Source: Archilochus colubris (lineage: Eukaryota; Chordata; Aves; Apodiformes; Trochilidae). From it: a stretch of DNA of 64,000 nucleotides. The stretch is from positions 40,372,305 to 40,436,304 of the forward strand of contig CM041115.1 in assembly GCA_023079485.1 (NCBI GenBank), given 5' to 3'. The notes under the pieces were generated by a model that saw nothing but the letters and a program-made list of their open reading frames with translations, was not told where the DNA came from and made no database searches. The translations under genes were made by a program, and so were the position numbers. Numbering within the stretch: the first letter of the stretch is position 1; each line of letters begins with the position of its first letter. Positions 37,816-49,526 of this stretch are shown one piece after another.

Positions 37816-39083
37816 ATGATTGAACATGTAAACATGTGAATGAACCTGTGAATGAATAATGCATAAATGTTTTGCAGTGAATATCTAACCACATCTACAG
37901 GAGATGTGGTTGCCCATGTATTGGGAAAGGAGAGTTATTTAAGCTCCTGCTAAGACTTGCATTTCTTCATGAACAGTGAGGAAGTCTTAGGGTGGTTCTG
38001 TCACTTAATGGGTGGATGGAGGAGATTCCCTCCTGTGCTGGCTGTCAGTTGCTCTATGTTCTTGCCATGCATCCTCCTTAGGCTTTCCTAACTTCTGGCT
38101 TTAATTGGGACTCTCAACTTCATGGCCTTTTTTCCCTTGCAGAGACTCCAGCTTTCTTGGCCAGACATCAGGGTGTAGGGATCTTGCTACATCTTCCTGT
38201 GCCACTCAACAAAATGTCATTTGCAGTTCTCACACTTTTTTCTCCTTTGAAAAAGGGAGAACACTAAGTCCCTCCAAAATGAGAGAGGGATGGGAAAGAT
38301 GTAGCTAGTCGGAGAAGCATGGGTTTGCACAGGTATTCTGGTACATATTTTGGTTTGGTGTGGCTATGACTGGAGATGGGGCAAAGCCCTGGTCAAATTT
38401 GCAAGGCTGTCAGTCTAAGAAAAATGTAACACTGACCCATCTTGTTTTTCAGCTGAGCTCAGTTCTTTAATGTCAATCATGCAGCAACATTGCTTGATGC
38501 CATGGTTGTAGTGTAGTGAGCTGTCTAACTAACACAAGCTGCTCTTTGGGATTAAGTCAGGCCTGTTCAGTGTTGTTAAGTGGTGCACTATGCTGTCAGC
38601 TCTGGTTGCTATCCTGACTGACATCAGTCATGTCTTGAGCATGCAGTGTTATCTTCTACGTTCCAGGAATGTCTACCAAAAGTAGAAGTGATTAAGTAGA
38701 TTAAATTTTAGCAAAATATTAATGTCTGTGGTTTATGCCCAGACCACACCTCTAGAAGTCTCATTTCTAAAAAAGAGTATATTCAGAACAGGGCAGACTC
38801 TTCTGAAGCCATCTGAGAATTTCTCCTCACAGCACTAACCTAAAAGGTGTGAATCAAGAGCTGACATAAGTTCTACAGCATAAAGATTACAAAACCAAAA
38901 GAAATGCATCTTTCCTTTGTTAGGGAAACAATTTCAGAGTGTTTAATACCAGATCTTTTCGTATTGCTATTCTGAATAGCTTGGTTGTTGTTATCCATGT
39001 TAAGGCAAGGGTACTTGACCCACTAGTCATTCTCTTATGTGACTTTTCTAGCATTACAAACTTCTGAGAGCAATCACTAAATA
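37816..39083. other. Unique non-coding DNA
   Basis: Nothing recognised. Confidence 0.55.
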
Positions 39084-39102
39084 AATAATAATAATAATAA
39101 TA
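39084..39102. repeat. (AAT)n microsatellite
   Basis: About six AAT units followed by an A run. Confidence 0.92.
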
Positions 39103-40039
39103 AAAAAACAAACCCAAAAGTTCTTGAGAAAGATCTCTTCCATTATTTTCAGTACAGATGAAGAGCCTTCGCTCTTTTTTTATCTAACACTGAAATAGAA
39201 AACCAGAGGGGGAAAAAAAAATATCAAAAAGCCTGAACTGGGTTGATCTAAACCCCAAGGGACTGGTCCTTGAAGTGGTGCAAAGGATCACTTGGAAGTG
39301 TGTCATGCTGGGAGACAGAAGAATTTATATATGCCCTGATGTTATTAGGAAGGAGGAATTACACAGCCTTGCATTTTCCATTTGGCAAAACTGCCTAGGT
39401 CATTTTGGGGGATTTCAGTCCTCCACCATAGGTTTCTATGCCTCTTAGTTGTGGGACTAGATACCCTAGAGGAATATGTTAGTGTTGGTGAGATGACCAT
39501 ATCCTGTGGTATAAGATAATCTTCTCCAGAAGTTAAGTAGGGGGATTTCAAAAACACCTTTCACAGGCAATCTTCCACTCCCACTCAGGGTGTATGCTGG
39601 CAGGAAAATGAACGATTCAGCTGATTACCAGAAGTATTTTGACTGTTCTTTTCTAAGAGCCCAAAGACTTGAAAAAATTCTACTTAGATATATGCATCAT
39701 GTCCACCTTAAATTCTCAATGCAGTTACTGTAATTTTTTTTAAAAATTATTTTTACTATCATAAGATTATCTTTTCATGAATTGCAGATTGTTTTCTCTA
39801 AGAAAGTTAAATTTTTAGAAAGCTGGGGTGAAATATCTTCCATCCTGCTTAAATTATTCCATTAGGCTCCAATATGACCACTTACAAGTTAAATACGTAT
39901 TCAACAGTATGGATTTATTATGTTAGGCATATAAACTGTGGCGTCTGCTAGTCGTAGGCAGCTAAAAAAGCATATCTCAGTGATGACTGACATTCAGTTG
40001 TGTGTGAAACACAATTCTTGGGCCAAGTTTTGCACTTGA
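39103..40039. other. Unique non-coding DNA
   Basis: No gene, RNA gene or repeat recognised. Confidence 0.55.
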
Positions 40040-40300
40040 CTGCATAAATCTACATTAGCTCCAATGAAGTCTGTAGAATTACTCCGAGTTTACCTTGGAG
40101 TCATTGAGAGATGCCATTCACTGCATAGATTTAAGCGCACATTTATCATTCTAAACATTTTTGGGGCAATGGGATTTATTAGCTGCACTAACATTGCTCT
40201 ATCTTCTCCTATTTTGCATCCCCAGCCAATAGAAAATCTTTCAATAACGAGGTTGCTTAATGTACTTTGGAACAAAAAGGTGTGATCCTGAGTAAACACA
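40040..40300. promoter_or_regulatory. Candidate conserved non-coding element
   Basis: Repeat-free block of balanced composition with a CCAAT motif (40226-40230) and an AT-rich core. Frames are open on both strands over the same interval (40064-40285 plus, 40090-40299 minus), which signals few stop-like triplets and not coding. Neither peptide is recognised. I infer a regulatory element from texture only. Confidence 0.2.
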
Positions 40301-40559
40301 TTTCATGTCATGTAAATGAACAGGGCACATTTCCAGGTGCCTCAATGAGTTTTTTGAAACCTGTGTATTGAAATTGAATGTGTTAGACTTTGAAACAGAA
40401 ATTTGTCATTTCTGTTCATGGATAAAACCGTCGGTGCCCAGTGGCAGCTAGATCAATAGGAATTTGACATAATTGTGTAATTTATTTCATAAGCTTCTTT
40501 TTTAGTGAGTGTTCTTGGGTTTCATCCTTGGCCTCAACAACCCGTCTGTTTCACTTCTT

Positions 40560-40835
40560 GTCGTCCTCTGAAGACACCGCTAATTTTAACACATTTTGTG
40601 GTTTTGTGATGTGGCAAATTCCCACTAGGTGCTAGACAAACAACTTCTGCATTTGTGATTTAAGCCACACTTGAGCTGGGGTTGTCAGAGGTCAAAGATT
40701 AGTACATCATTCCCACTGATTATTTTGTTGTCCCTTCAAGTCCTTCAGGGATGTTTGCATTTTATGTAACTTTTAATTTTTGAATGTCAAATTGTTGCCA
40801 AAATACTCAAAACTACAGCATCACAGTGAACAGTC
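40560..40835. promoter_or_regulatory. Candidate conserved non-coding element
   Basis: Repeat-free block with TTTGTGGTTTTGTGATG, a TGAGCTGGGGTTGTCAGAGG stretch and a nuclear-receptor-like AGAGGTCAAAG (about 40687-40697). Motif content resembles developmental enhancers. No coding frame of note. Conservation not tested. Confidence 0.2.
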
Positions 40836-41634
40836 TGTGGCATTTTAATTGTTTTGCTAAGTAGTGCACAGATTTCAGTTCCACAAGTTGTCTTCTGTTT
40901 ACTGTTCCTTAAAAAGATCCTCTTTGATGTGCTCCTTTTTCAGAATATGTTTTTAGTCTTAAAATACACGTTGATGCTTTATGGTAAGAGGAAAGACCAG
41001 CCACACCTTAAGGAAAGTGCTCTAATCTTACAGCATACTCACCCCCTCAACTGGAAAATCCTGGATGGCTTGCAGAACATTCCACCTTTCAGATTTCCCT
41101 TTTTTTCTAAAAAGGATGCAAACCACTAAATCCCTTCTCCAAAACGGAATTTATGTAATGTAATGAAAAGGGACAACAGATGGTATCGTAAAGCTTAAGG
41201 GGAAAGTATAGCACTTTAATTCAAATCGTTTGACAGAGCTAAAGACAGCCACTTAGTTACCAATTGCTGAAGTTATTTATGCTCCTTTGTATAATACCAG
41301 TTAGAATATTTTGTACATTTCAAAGAGAAATGGGTAGGATAAGGCAAAATGGTACTATATTTTCTTATACTATATTTGTACTATATTTGTACTATATTTG
41401 TTAATACTAATACACAAAATGTGATTGATCTTAATAAGCAGCCTTACAGAATTGTTTAAATAACTGAAAACTTATTGTGTATATTTTGTTTCACAGTGGG
41501 TAATTTTACCCTGATACAGTGTGACAGCCTACTAGGAAAATATGCAGAGCTTGGTAACATGTCATCTTTTGCCATTTTCCCTCCACTTCTAACTAAATTA
41601 GTTTTGCAGTGCATGAGGATTTAGACTGTGATTC
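40836..41634. other. Unique DNA with a short tandem 11-mer
   Basis: A CTATATTTGTA unit occurs about three times in tandem within 41351-41400. Otherwise nothing recognised. Confidence 0.6.
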
Positions 41635-41965
41635 AGTGCATTAACTTATCCCCATACTGCTTTGATTGAGCAGCAAAGGGCCCATTACCAATGCCATATC
41701 AAAAGTGATGTTTCCATACCGGCTCCCTGCTGTTTCATTCATAACCACAAAGCAGCCTGAAATGACTTTATTTCTTTTTACAACTTGCAAGGAGTTAATG
41801 GACTGTGCTGGCCCCCTGCCACAACCTTTAAGAAACTTTATTAATGTGTTATGAGTCTGGGACATCATAGTGTGGGATTTTATTGGTTATTCATTTTAAT
41901 GAATAAAAATATGTATGCGCAATTAAAACTATGTTTTCAAGCAATTGCCTTCTAGTAAAAGTTAA
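41635..41965. promoter_or_regulatory. Candidate conserved non-coding element
   Basis: Contains a TCF/LEF-type CTTTGAT (41660-41666), an interrupted dyad ATTCATTTTAATGAAT (41889-41904) and the C/EBP-like ATGCGCAAT just beyond. Frames are open on both strands over nearly the same span (41641-41868 minus, 41666-41854 plus) with no recognisable peptide. Regulatory role is inferred. Confidence 0.22.
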
Positions 41966-44858
41966 GTCTTTGACAATGATATTCCTAAAATTTACTAATC
42001 AGACTTTTGTCTTTTCTTTTCATAATGTAAAACTTTGCTCAGTAAAACTACTGAATCTGTATTGCGAATGTTCCCTTCAGCACAGGCCCCACCTTTAGCC
42101 CAGAAAATACTCTTTTATGGTGCAGAAAAACCCCCAACACTTAAAAGCTTCTGGTTGGACTTTACTGTGTCCCTATGAATGTGCCATTGCAGAAGATGAT
42201 GAGAAAGAGTGAGATGACTGTATTGCTGTGGAGATGTAGGCAGCCTGTATGCAGTATATAACATAGGAGGAGCTAATTTAATGTAACAAAGCTTAAATGA
42301 GACCAGAAGTCAGCTGCTGGTGGGCTGTCTGTCTCATGTGATTGGTGTTCTGTTACAAACATTGCTTCTCAAGAGGCAATACTCAACAAGCAATAGGATT
42401 AATTTCTGTAACACATTTTTAAAATTTGGAATTCATTCAGACAGTGAAGTAGATAAGAATCAGCAAATCTCTCAACAGTTTCTAATGTCTAGGAGCAAGA
42501 CCATAGTTGGTTTATTTCATAAAGATGTGAGCTCTATTTAAAAGAAGGTAATTTCCGTTTCATTCCATTATTCAATAATAAAAATGGTCTTTTAAACATA
42601 TTGTTCACTAAGAAACATTCCAATTCTTAGTCCCAGGATGCTTTTCCCTAAAACTGGTAAAGACAAGGAGATCAAAAAAGTAACCCTTATAATAATAAAA
42701 ATAAGTAACAGGGACAGAAATATGGAAGTGAAATTCAGTGGGTGATGGAATGAAGAGTTAGTAGCAAAGCAGAAAATTTAAATAAAAATGTCTCAGTCTA
42801 TTTAAATAGTTTACTATATTAGCACATGATGACAGCCATTAAATTTGCATTAAAATTTCCATTATGCTTTCAGGCTTCTCATTTGGACTTGAAATTTTCG
42901 AAACTTGCTCCGTAAATGATGTCCTTTGCACACAATTAGAGCAAAAAGCATGGCAATGGTTTACATCTATAGGCACATCTTTATGTCATAAAGTACATAA
43001 AAAGATCCAGTGAGTTTGATTAAAACTATTTTCCTGAGACAAATATCTGGAGATAAAAAAACTAGTATTTGCTGGGGAAATGAACCTTAGTGAAGAGTGT
43101 TGAAGTGATTACTTTAGGCTTGGTGGTGGTGTGCACAGTGTTTTCCTACCAACAGTCCTTCACAGTCCTGGGTGTAGTTCAGTCTAGATCCCTCCTCCCT
43201 TTAACCTCTGTTGGTTTCCACAAGAAATGAAGAACTGCCTAGTAGTGATAGGCCTGACACAGCTAAAGATGGCCATGAGTTAGTGAACAGATCTGCCAAG
43301 GAGATGCCTTATTTACTAGACTGTTGGACTCAAGAATATTTTCCAAAAAAACCTATTCTAGTAGGAAGTCTGCTTGCAAAATAAAGATTTTTGGCTTTTT
43401 TTACACATATGTATATTTTATATGTACAGATGCTGCATGTGTATCAATACCACCTGAATTTAGCTTCTTTTCAAGTTTATATAAAACCTTTGATGCATGG
43501 ATATTTAAGATACTGGCCTCATTTGATGCAGGGAATGAACAAAGGATTACAGGAATTTACATTGCATATGGTCCAGAAAACTAAGAAGAAATTGTATTGC
43601 CAACACTGATTGTGACATCTTGACTTTTGAACATCTATCTACGCAGCTTTGGTTTTTTTCTGCATACAGATTTTGTATGCGTTATGCAAGATACATTAGA
43701 GATCTCTAGTTGTGCAGAATAAATAATAAGTTGATGCAAGAAGCATCGTTAACTTGTGATAACTTTTGCCTCATCATTTTTCAGAATTAAGAACACATAT
43801 TTTTTTCCAACTGATTTTTAAGGAATTTAGACCTAGCCATTAGCTAGGGAATGTGAGGAAAGAGGTCGTCTCACTCACAACACTTCTGTTATGTAAGTTG
43901 AAAAAAAAATAAGTGATGCTCCTGATAGAAGACATCCTTTGATTTTCCCTCTCCTGAAAGTTCTAAGCACGTGAAAGAGGACATAGGAGTAACCGAAAAA
44001 TAATAAAAAACCCAAACCCATACCTTCGTCCTTCTTTCCTTTGAGTACTTCTGAAATGCAAGTGCCAGGGGCAGTGGAAATACGAAGCAATTGGTAGGGG
44101 CCTTTCTAAATACACAACTGGAGCTGCTATGATACAAGGATGATTACTGAAGCATTACAATCACAGCATGAAGATAATGGCATTTTTAAATAACGTAAAT
44201 AGAATTTCACAGTAACTTGAAACATGGAAGAGCTAAAATTTGTTCACCTTGGTTTTAGAAAACCTGTTGGCAGTAGCATGCAGAACCTGGGGGCTGGGAT
44301 CTCATTTTCCTACTGCTTGCAGCATGAGAGTGCTTGAGTTACATGCAAATATATTCTAGACTTTAACCCAGCTGCTGGCCTGACATCAGACTGGTCAGAT
44401 AAAGTGGGACACTGGCATTTGAGCTTTAGAAGGCTGTTCCGTATATATTTGTTTTTGTCTTTAACAAATGAACAAAAATGTGTCTTGAACACATTTTCTA
44501 ATGTTTCTTTCAATTCGGCAAGGTATAAAGGGAAAGTTTTGGGATTCCCTGTAAATAAAGTACTGGTTGCTTTCATAGGAGGAGATGCCCTGCACACTGA
44601 AATTGCCATGCAAAGAGGAGAAATAGGATACGGGTAGATATTTATTGTCAAAATACACAACAGCATTTGAAAGGAAGAAGAGTGTCATGATATTCACAGA
44701 ATGACAAGTGATCTGTAGAAACTGTAGGCAGTAGATAAGATAAAGAAAATGACATAATTTTGTGGCAGGTTCTTCAGAAAATAGAGGCAGCAAAGTTATT
44801 CCTGTGCATATCTGACTGATAAAAATTAATCCCTTGCTACCTTGCTAGCTTTGCTCTC
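41966..44858. other. Unique non-coding DNA
   Basis: No gene or interspersed repeat recognised in 2.9 kb. The A+T-rich segment near 42830-42970 is repeat-free and could be constrained, but nothing decides it. Confidence 0.5.
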
Positions 44859-44881
44859 TTTTTTTTTTTTTTTTTTTTTTT
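44859..44881. repeat. Poly(T) run
   Basis: About 23 consecutive T. Confidence 0.95.
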
Positions 44882-46254
44882 GGTAGGGAGCAGTTTAAAG
44901 GTACACTTACTAAATATTAATAGAAGAGAGACCAATTGAAGCTGCATGCTGGTGCAGTCCCCATGCTCTTTGGAACCTTAACCCTATCTGACTGGTATTT
45001 TACAAGGACATCAGCATTACATAGCTGTGTGACTTTGACCCCGATTACTAATTAAACAGAGGGTGAAAGTCACTTAATTCAGAAGCCTGTTGAGTGGACA
45101 GAAGTATCACAGTGACTGTCCTCTGTATTTACAGGGACAAAGATTTGCTCGATAGAGTAGAAAGGATTAGAAATGAAATAGAAGTTATATAAATAATTGA
45201 CTAGGCTTGATCTGCAGTCTTCTGGTGGAGCGGTGTAGCCACAGACAATAAACAGTTCATGGATCAGTTGACTAGCATTTTCATAAAAAGCTCCTGTTCA
45301 AATTACATTATATAATGATAGCTGATAGGCTTAGAACAGTAAATAGACAAGGACAGAACCCACAAGTAAAGCTTTGTATTCCCTTTGTGTCTGTAATGTT
45401 GCAATTTTTCTACTAATGAATTACTTTCTTCTGGAGGCGACACTTATTATTTTCTTTTTTAATTTCAGGAGATGAAAAAAATGCCTGTAGATATATGGAA
45501 ATTCAGTGGAAATGTCATGATACCCTCAAGTGTCACCTGTTATTACGCAAACCCCTATATCTACCTGGAATTCTTGAGAAACTGTTCAGTGAGCAGTAAG
45601 AAATCAGTTGTCTCAGTGAAGGCTTGAAATGCATCTGCTTCAGTTGTGGTTGGTTACCACCACAGCACAGTAAGCAGGCCCAAGGAATCTCTCCATTTAT
45701 ATTTAGTTTGGCAGTGGACTCATTGAAAGAATACTTTCCCTTCTTTATTATTCAGGCCCAGGACAGAATAGCTAAACTTTCCTAGTTATAACCACGGGTG
45801 GATTAGCTTGGTGAGGATGTTCTTCTCAAAGGAAATACAGAGAAGCTAGCACAGCAGAGACTTGAGATGCATGGAAGGCTTTTGTACATTTTGCTGGTTG
45901 CTTGAAAAAGAGATTTTCTTTAGAAGTGAGCAAATGCAATCAGTGTGAAGGAGGTACCAAGTGCAACTGCACTGGTGCCTTGCGACCCAGATCAGAACAG
46001 CTGCAGTTTTCAAAGGTCTCCTGGCACAGGGGGAATAGATGACGATTTATGCATAATTTAAAACAATGAAATTAAGCTTCCCTTCAGGAATCTTCCCTGC
46101 CCCCTTTTTTTCCTAGTTGCAGGATACATGGAGCAGTCTGTCTGCCACCCCCCCTTGTGCAGTGTTCTGGTGAGCCTGGTGTGACCAGCCGGTGGTGCCA
46201 CGATCTGTGCTTGTCTAGAAACCCCTCTCCTTGCCTCATTTAAAACAATCAGAC
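44882..46254. other. Non-coding DNA with one possible exon
   Basis: No recognised gene. A strong acceptor-like TTTTTTAATTTCAG ends at 45468 and is followed by a 52-codon open frame to the TGA at 45625-45627; see the findings. Nothing else is recognised. Confidence 0.45.
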
Positions 46255-47130
46255 ACTTTTAAAACCAGCTTTGGCTTTTGCCCTTCACACAGGACGACAC
46301 TAGATCGACGACATTTCAGGATAACTGTTTGGCAGCCATTTTAGATGCTGCCTGCGCAGAGAGCTCTCTGGCTGCCAAAAATTGCAGACGCTCTGTGCCA
46401 AAACACTCTTGGCAGAGAGATAAACTTTGCAGAGATACACAGTCCAGAAATATCTTATAATTACAAAGCACAGGGGGCAGAATGTTTTTACAATACAGCT
46501 GTGCTAATGTAAACATTTAATTTGGCAACCTTCTCCACCCACTTTTCAATTTACCGGGTTTATGCAGATACTTTAGGTCTGCAATAAACTTTATTGCTAC
46601 TTCTCTTAGAGTACAGTTTATGAAACACAGATTTGAAGTATTTTGGGGGCTTTCTATCCATTTAGCAAGGCATGTTGAAAATGTTAGACTGTCATAAAGG
46701 GAAGTGTCAATTCCTGTTTTAAAATGCCTTAGATCTGGCTTCACTAAAAGCCTTTGCTTTAAGAGTATATATTAATTGGGGCCTGTCTCCTTTGGTTTCT
46801 CCCAAAGCAAGGAACAGGATATTAATAGAAAGAAATGAAATCACTTAAAGGGCTACAAAAGGACATTTGTGCTGATGATCATTAGAAAAGACAAATGTTC
46901 CCGGCACTGCAGAATGGTGCTACAGAGAACAGCTCTGAACAGCAGTTCTTGGGAATATAATTGCAATAATTGTGTGATAGCTGTGCTAATTGTTCTTACA
47001 GGGTAAAAGAAAAATCATTTCCAATCTCAAGCATTTTCAGCCAGGGAAGGCAAAAGCAGCCAAAGATCCTGTCCTGCACACTTCAAAATGCTGGAGGTTA
47101 CAGTATTTTATAATGAGATAATTGACTTCG
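46255..47130. promoter_or_regulatory. Candidate enhancer with NFI half-site cluster
   Basis: NFI dimers bind TTGGC(N5)GCCAA, and half sites also work. This block has TTGGCA at 46329-46334, TGCCAA at 46373-46378, TGCCAA at 46396-46401, TTGGCA at 46409-46414 and TTGGCA at 46522-46527, plus a direct repeat GACGACA at 46293-46299 and 46307-46313. A 10-bp inverted repeat (46328-46337 with 46370-46379) encloses a perfect 12-bp palindrome. CpGs are locally enriched. No interspersed repeat and no recognisable peptide are present. Enhancer activity and conservation are inferred. Confidence 0.33.
46328..46379. repeat. 10-bp inverted repeat with inner 12-bp palindrome
   Basis: Arms TTTGGCAGCC (46328-46337) and GGCTGCCAAA (46370-46379) are exact reverse complements 32 bases apart. 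Immediately before the right arm is the perfect palindrome AGAGAGCTCTCT (46358-46369). Both arms contain an NFI-type half site. Confidence 0.93.
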
Positions 47131-48389
47131 TGAAGCTGGTTAATGTTTTATAATACAAGAACACATATTAGATAATATCTTTCTACTCACTATTGAGTAC
47201 ATTAGAGTAAGTAACTCCTTTTGCATTTTGTGGGAATGAAAAGCTTCAGTATGACTTTGGGAGGCTGAGATGCTGAGTCCTTCCTCGGATTTGGGACCTG
47301 CCCAATTGTCTGTGGGATCACCCACATCAGAGGGACTGTGCCTGGTCTGGAGGACTCCATATTCAGGATCTAGGCAGAACAGAGATATAACAGGCACAGA
47401 ATTATGTTAGCATCTTCTCTAGAGTTGACAGAATCCACGACTTAAAGGATGAATTCATTTTGGACAGGCTGAGGAGTAGGAAATACTGTAATTTTTTTTT
47501 TTTGAAAGTATGCTGAGGCTTACTTCGTCAGGAAACATGGACTAGCGTCCAAGAAAATACTATCTTGTCTGCTTTCATTTTGCCATTTTTGTTTCCAGGC
47601 CAGGCCACTCATTGTTGCCAATAATTACCCTCTAACAGCAGCAGAAGAAAGGCTGCTGGCTTTCCCACAACAGTGTAGGTGATGGTCTCTGCCCCATGGA
47701 GCATTCAGTTTTGGTTTGCCCGTGTGTGGTGCCAGGAGGTGGTGGGGTGAGGCAGGTTGATGACTGGTAAACAGCACCAAAGAATCTTCACGTGTTTTTC
47801 AGCTGATGTGCAGAAACTTTTAGGGGACTGCGTGAAGGATTTTTGCTTTAATATCCAAGTGAGAGAAGGAAAGATATTGAAGCAGATAAAAAAGACAGTG
47901 TTTGTGAGCATCACTGAAGGCATAGTTTACCAGGGTGTTTTTAAATGGGCATGTTATAAATCAAAAGCAAGTGAGTGAAATTAACTACTTCAGCTGTTAA
48001 TTAATTCCAGAAAGTTTGATTTAAAACACGAGTGAAAGGCCATCAGAGAAACTAGAGCTTCTTCCAGTTGATTTGCCCATTCCTAGTTTTAAATGAAGTG
48101 AATTAAACTCACTTTAAAAAAAACCCCATATATTTACTTTTTTATAGTAGACATCAAATAAATGTAATTAGCTTAATAAAAAGTGTAACAACAGATAAGT
48201 TGTTTTAATGGATTAAAAATCCATTTGAAGAAAGTCAGCAAGATCAGGTGTTAAAGCACTAACTACTTAAGCTAGGCTCTACTTCTAAGAATAATTCCAT
48301 CTCTATAACTTGTTGGCTTTTAAAGATTGGCTGTGAGGGAGGGAATATAGTTTATGGATGGTATCCCACACAACTAATTATTGCAGGAA
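47131..48389. other. Unique non-coding DNA
   Basis: No recognisable gene or repeat. Frames at 47705-47923 (minus) and 47757-47978 (plus) overlap on opposite strands. Confidence 0.55.
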
Positions 48390-48900
48390 TTCATAATAAG
48401 CTCTTGTCCCGCTGTTTTTGTAGACTCCTGTTGTAAGAATTGATAATTGCTTTTAGTTGATTGTCTCCTTACTCTTTCTACCAATCAATCAATCAATCAA
48501 TCTTGCTGACAAACCAGAATTATCTAGATGGGTTTTTTTAAAGTGCTGTTGGCTTAATTAGGAGCAGAGTTATTCAGCATTGTTGTTGTGGTTAGAATGC
48601 AAGCACAGCAGAGAACAGAGTGCTTTTAGGAGCAAAATTAAACTTTTTAATAGACTTTGGCCATTTATTTCATAGGCAATAAAAATTCAGTTTGGTGGCA
48701 AAGGACCTCAGGACTGGCATCCTTATTGTCTCTCTTATTTAGCTACAGAAATCTGTGACAATGCTGATTATGGCCCATGGGCCGTAAAAAATGCATTAAA
48801 AAACCCTGCACTTTGTAGTTCATTGATGTTCCTTAAAATGAAATTGGTTGTCAAGATAATAAAAGCCTGGCCACAGGAATTAAAAATCTGAAAGGCAGAA
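48390..48900. promoter_or_regulatory. Candidate conserved non-coding element
   Basis: Holds a homeodomain-type TAATTA (48555-48560), several ATTGAT/TGATAA-like motifs and a perfect 12-bp palindrome GGCCCATGGGCC (48772-48783). The block is free of interspersed repeats. Regulatory function is inferred from motif density; conservation was not tested. Confidence 0.22.
48483..48502. repeat. (AATC)5 microsatellite
   Basis: Five exact AATC units. Each junction makes ATCAAT, a motif like those bound by PBX/MEIS and CUX/ONECUT-type homeodomains, so the array may also be a cluster of sites. Confidence 0.95.
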
Positions 48901-49503
48901 GTGAGAAATGCATTCCACACCTGTAAAGAAATCATTAGTCACCTTTGACAACACTAGTTTAATGAATAACTGGTCAATAAAGTCCTGTATAAACTGCAAT
49001 CTGTCTCCTCCCTTCTCAGTGCTTTACAGGAACATGAGTGATGTTTGGAAAGGAAATACCTCTTGTGTTTTGTCTTTCAATAAGCCTCCTAAACAAATAG
49101 TTTTGGGACCAGGCTCTGTGGTATAAGAACGTTTGTGAAGCTGCTGAGAGGGTCTCCTACGTGTAAGCCAATCTCGAGGTCCAGGTGGGAGCCAGGCCTT
49201 CCTTGGGTGCAGAGCAACCTCTACCATGCTCTGCTGTGTCATCTTTGAAATTTATGGCCCTATTATAAGTGCAACCAGCCTTGACTAAATGATGTAGGAA
49301 ACACCTATTGTGTTTCTCTCCTCCTGTGCTGTCAGTGCCAGTGTTACAGAGGTTCCCACCCCTGCCTTTGCACTGTGAGCACCACTGCTGCATTGCCACA
49401 GGTAGCAGCCTGCAGCAGTCTGCTCAGCACAATGCTGGAAGTGGCCTTCCAGATCCTGAACCTGGGATGGGAGCTCTGCCCACAGCAGTGCCTAAAATTA
49501 CAC
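48901..49503. other. Unique non-coding DNA
   Basis: G+C rises toward 49,150-49,500. Overlapping frames on both strands give no recognisable protein. Confidence 0.5.
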
Positions 49504-49526
49504 CCATCCATCCATCCATCCATCCA
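49504..49526. repeat. (CCAT)n microsatellite
   Basis: Nearly six CCAT units, with a further degenerate unit beyond. Confidence 0.95.

Noticed and set aside
45549..45590. NPYIY in the candidate exon as the NPxxY motif of a G-protein-coupled receptor
   Set aside because: The preceding residues do not form a transmembrane helix and no other receptor segment is nearby; a five-residue match is not evidence.
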